The notes under the pieces: generated by a model
What the model saw: the letters and a program-made list of their open reading frames with translations, nothing else
Database searches by the model: none
Told to the model about the DNA's origin: nothing
In this document: in pieces, positions 50,724-50,990 of the stretch
Position numbering within the stretch: the stretch's first letter is position 1
How the letters are laid out: each line of letters begins with the position of its first letter
Program-made: the position numbers and the translations under genes
Assembly: GCA_019745975.1 (NCBI GenBank)
Contig: JAIESQ010000012.1
Span: 1 to 50,990, forward strand
Reading direction: 5' to 3'
Source: Pirellulales bacterium
GTDB taxonomy: Bacteria > Planctomycetota > Planctomycetia > Pirellulales > JAEUIK01
DNA length: 50,990 bases

Positions 50724-50990
50724 CGACTACGTAAGAAGCCCCGCCAAGGTCGGCCACGAATTGATCCCCGTCCTCCCCGTCCCCTTTATTTCCCCGGCGC
50801 CGAAGGGGACATGTCGCTGGGCGCCTCGTACGCCAGCGCCACGATCAAGGACAAGAGCACGGTTCCGCAAGCGTTCGTGGGTGTATCGCAGGCCGTGGTC
50901 GAAGGAAGCGTGTTGCGAATTCCCGTCACGCTTTCGCAAGTATCGCAGGACGCGGTGACGGTGAATTGGTCGGCCCGCGATATTTCCACG
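50724..50990 (+). pseudogene. start-less Calx-beta fragment, cut by the window edge
   Basis: The frame is open from 50724 (after TGA 50721) to the end and, from 50796, encodes GAEGDMSLGASYASATIKDK and the following start of a Calx-beta domain, as in the giant gene. No start codon or ribosome site lies upstream. The preceding bases (TCCTCCCCGTCCCCTTTATT) have no protein character. It is a displaced copy of the middle of the giant gene. Whether it continues into an alternative C-terminus cannot be seen. Confidence 0.7.

Overview
The window looks like a chromosomal piece of a GC-rich planctomycete, most likely of the Pirellulales. The evidence is a double TIGR03000 protein (6048-7118), a very large exported protein with the planctomycete FERLEDRALL-type N-terminal motif, RTX repeats and Calx-beta domains (45316-49605), a BlaI/M56 pair (31720-35048), an HTTM protein (8137-9237), and many exported proteins of unknown role. 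Scattered palindromes and hairpins of the kind common in these genomes fill the spaces between genes. I found no rRNA, tRNA, CRISPR array, intact transposase or integrase.

Layout. 1-4506 is gene-poor: a thioredoxin-like exported protein, a membrane protein, two broken genes and several repeat types. 4507-17527 carries household genes in short groups: rodA (minus), the TIGR03000 protein, an HTTM gene pair, asd, truA, a GT4 glycosyltransferase, a zinc-type dehydrogenase (minus), a Ser/Thr kinase, accA and a GT2 glycosyltransferase (minus). 18014-24007 holds a CvpA-like protein, a DUF457/YdjM-like protein, dtd, a ZIP transporter, a small membrane protein, a HupE/UreJ protein and pdxA. 24024-30398 is an exported-protein block: a LolA-like protein, two related lipoprotein or secreted genes, a DUF11 lipoprotein and a phosphohexomutase-like protein that has lost its catalytic residues. 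30575-38833 has an aminotransferase, the M56/BlaI signalling pair, clpX, a small SHOCT-like protein, a KDPG-aldolase-like gene and a thioesterase. 38924-44899 is a set of three large GT-C-like membrane proteins. 45316-50990 is the giant RTX/Calx-beta protein with a Cys-His-Asp (transglutaminase-like) C-terminus, a closely coupled downstream gene, and a start-less second copy of part of the Calx-beta coding region that runs off the window.

The two most unusual things are these. (1) A short repeat with core CAGGGCAGGGG occurs ten times between 5.7 and 30.0 kb, several times inside reading frames, including an insertion within TruA. (2) The 3' end of the window has the layout of a modular C-terminal exchange locus: a large surface protein with a variable enzymatic tip, a coupled partner gene, and a displaced homologous fragment. 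The second is a model, not a demonstrated system.
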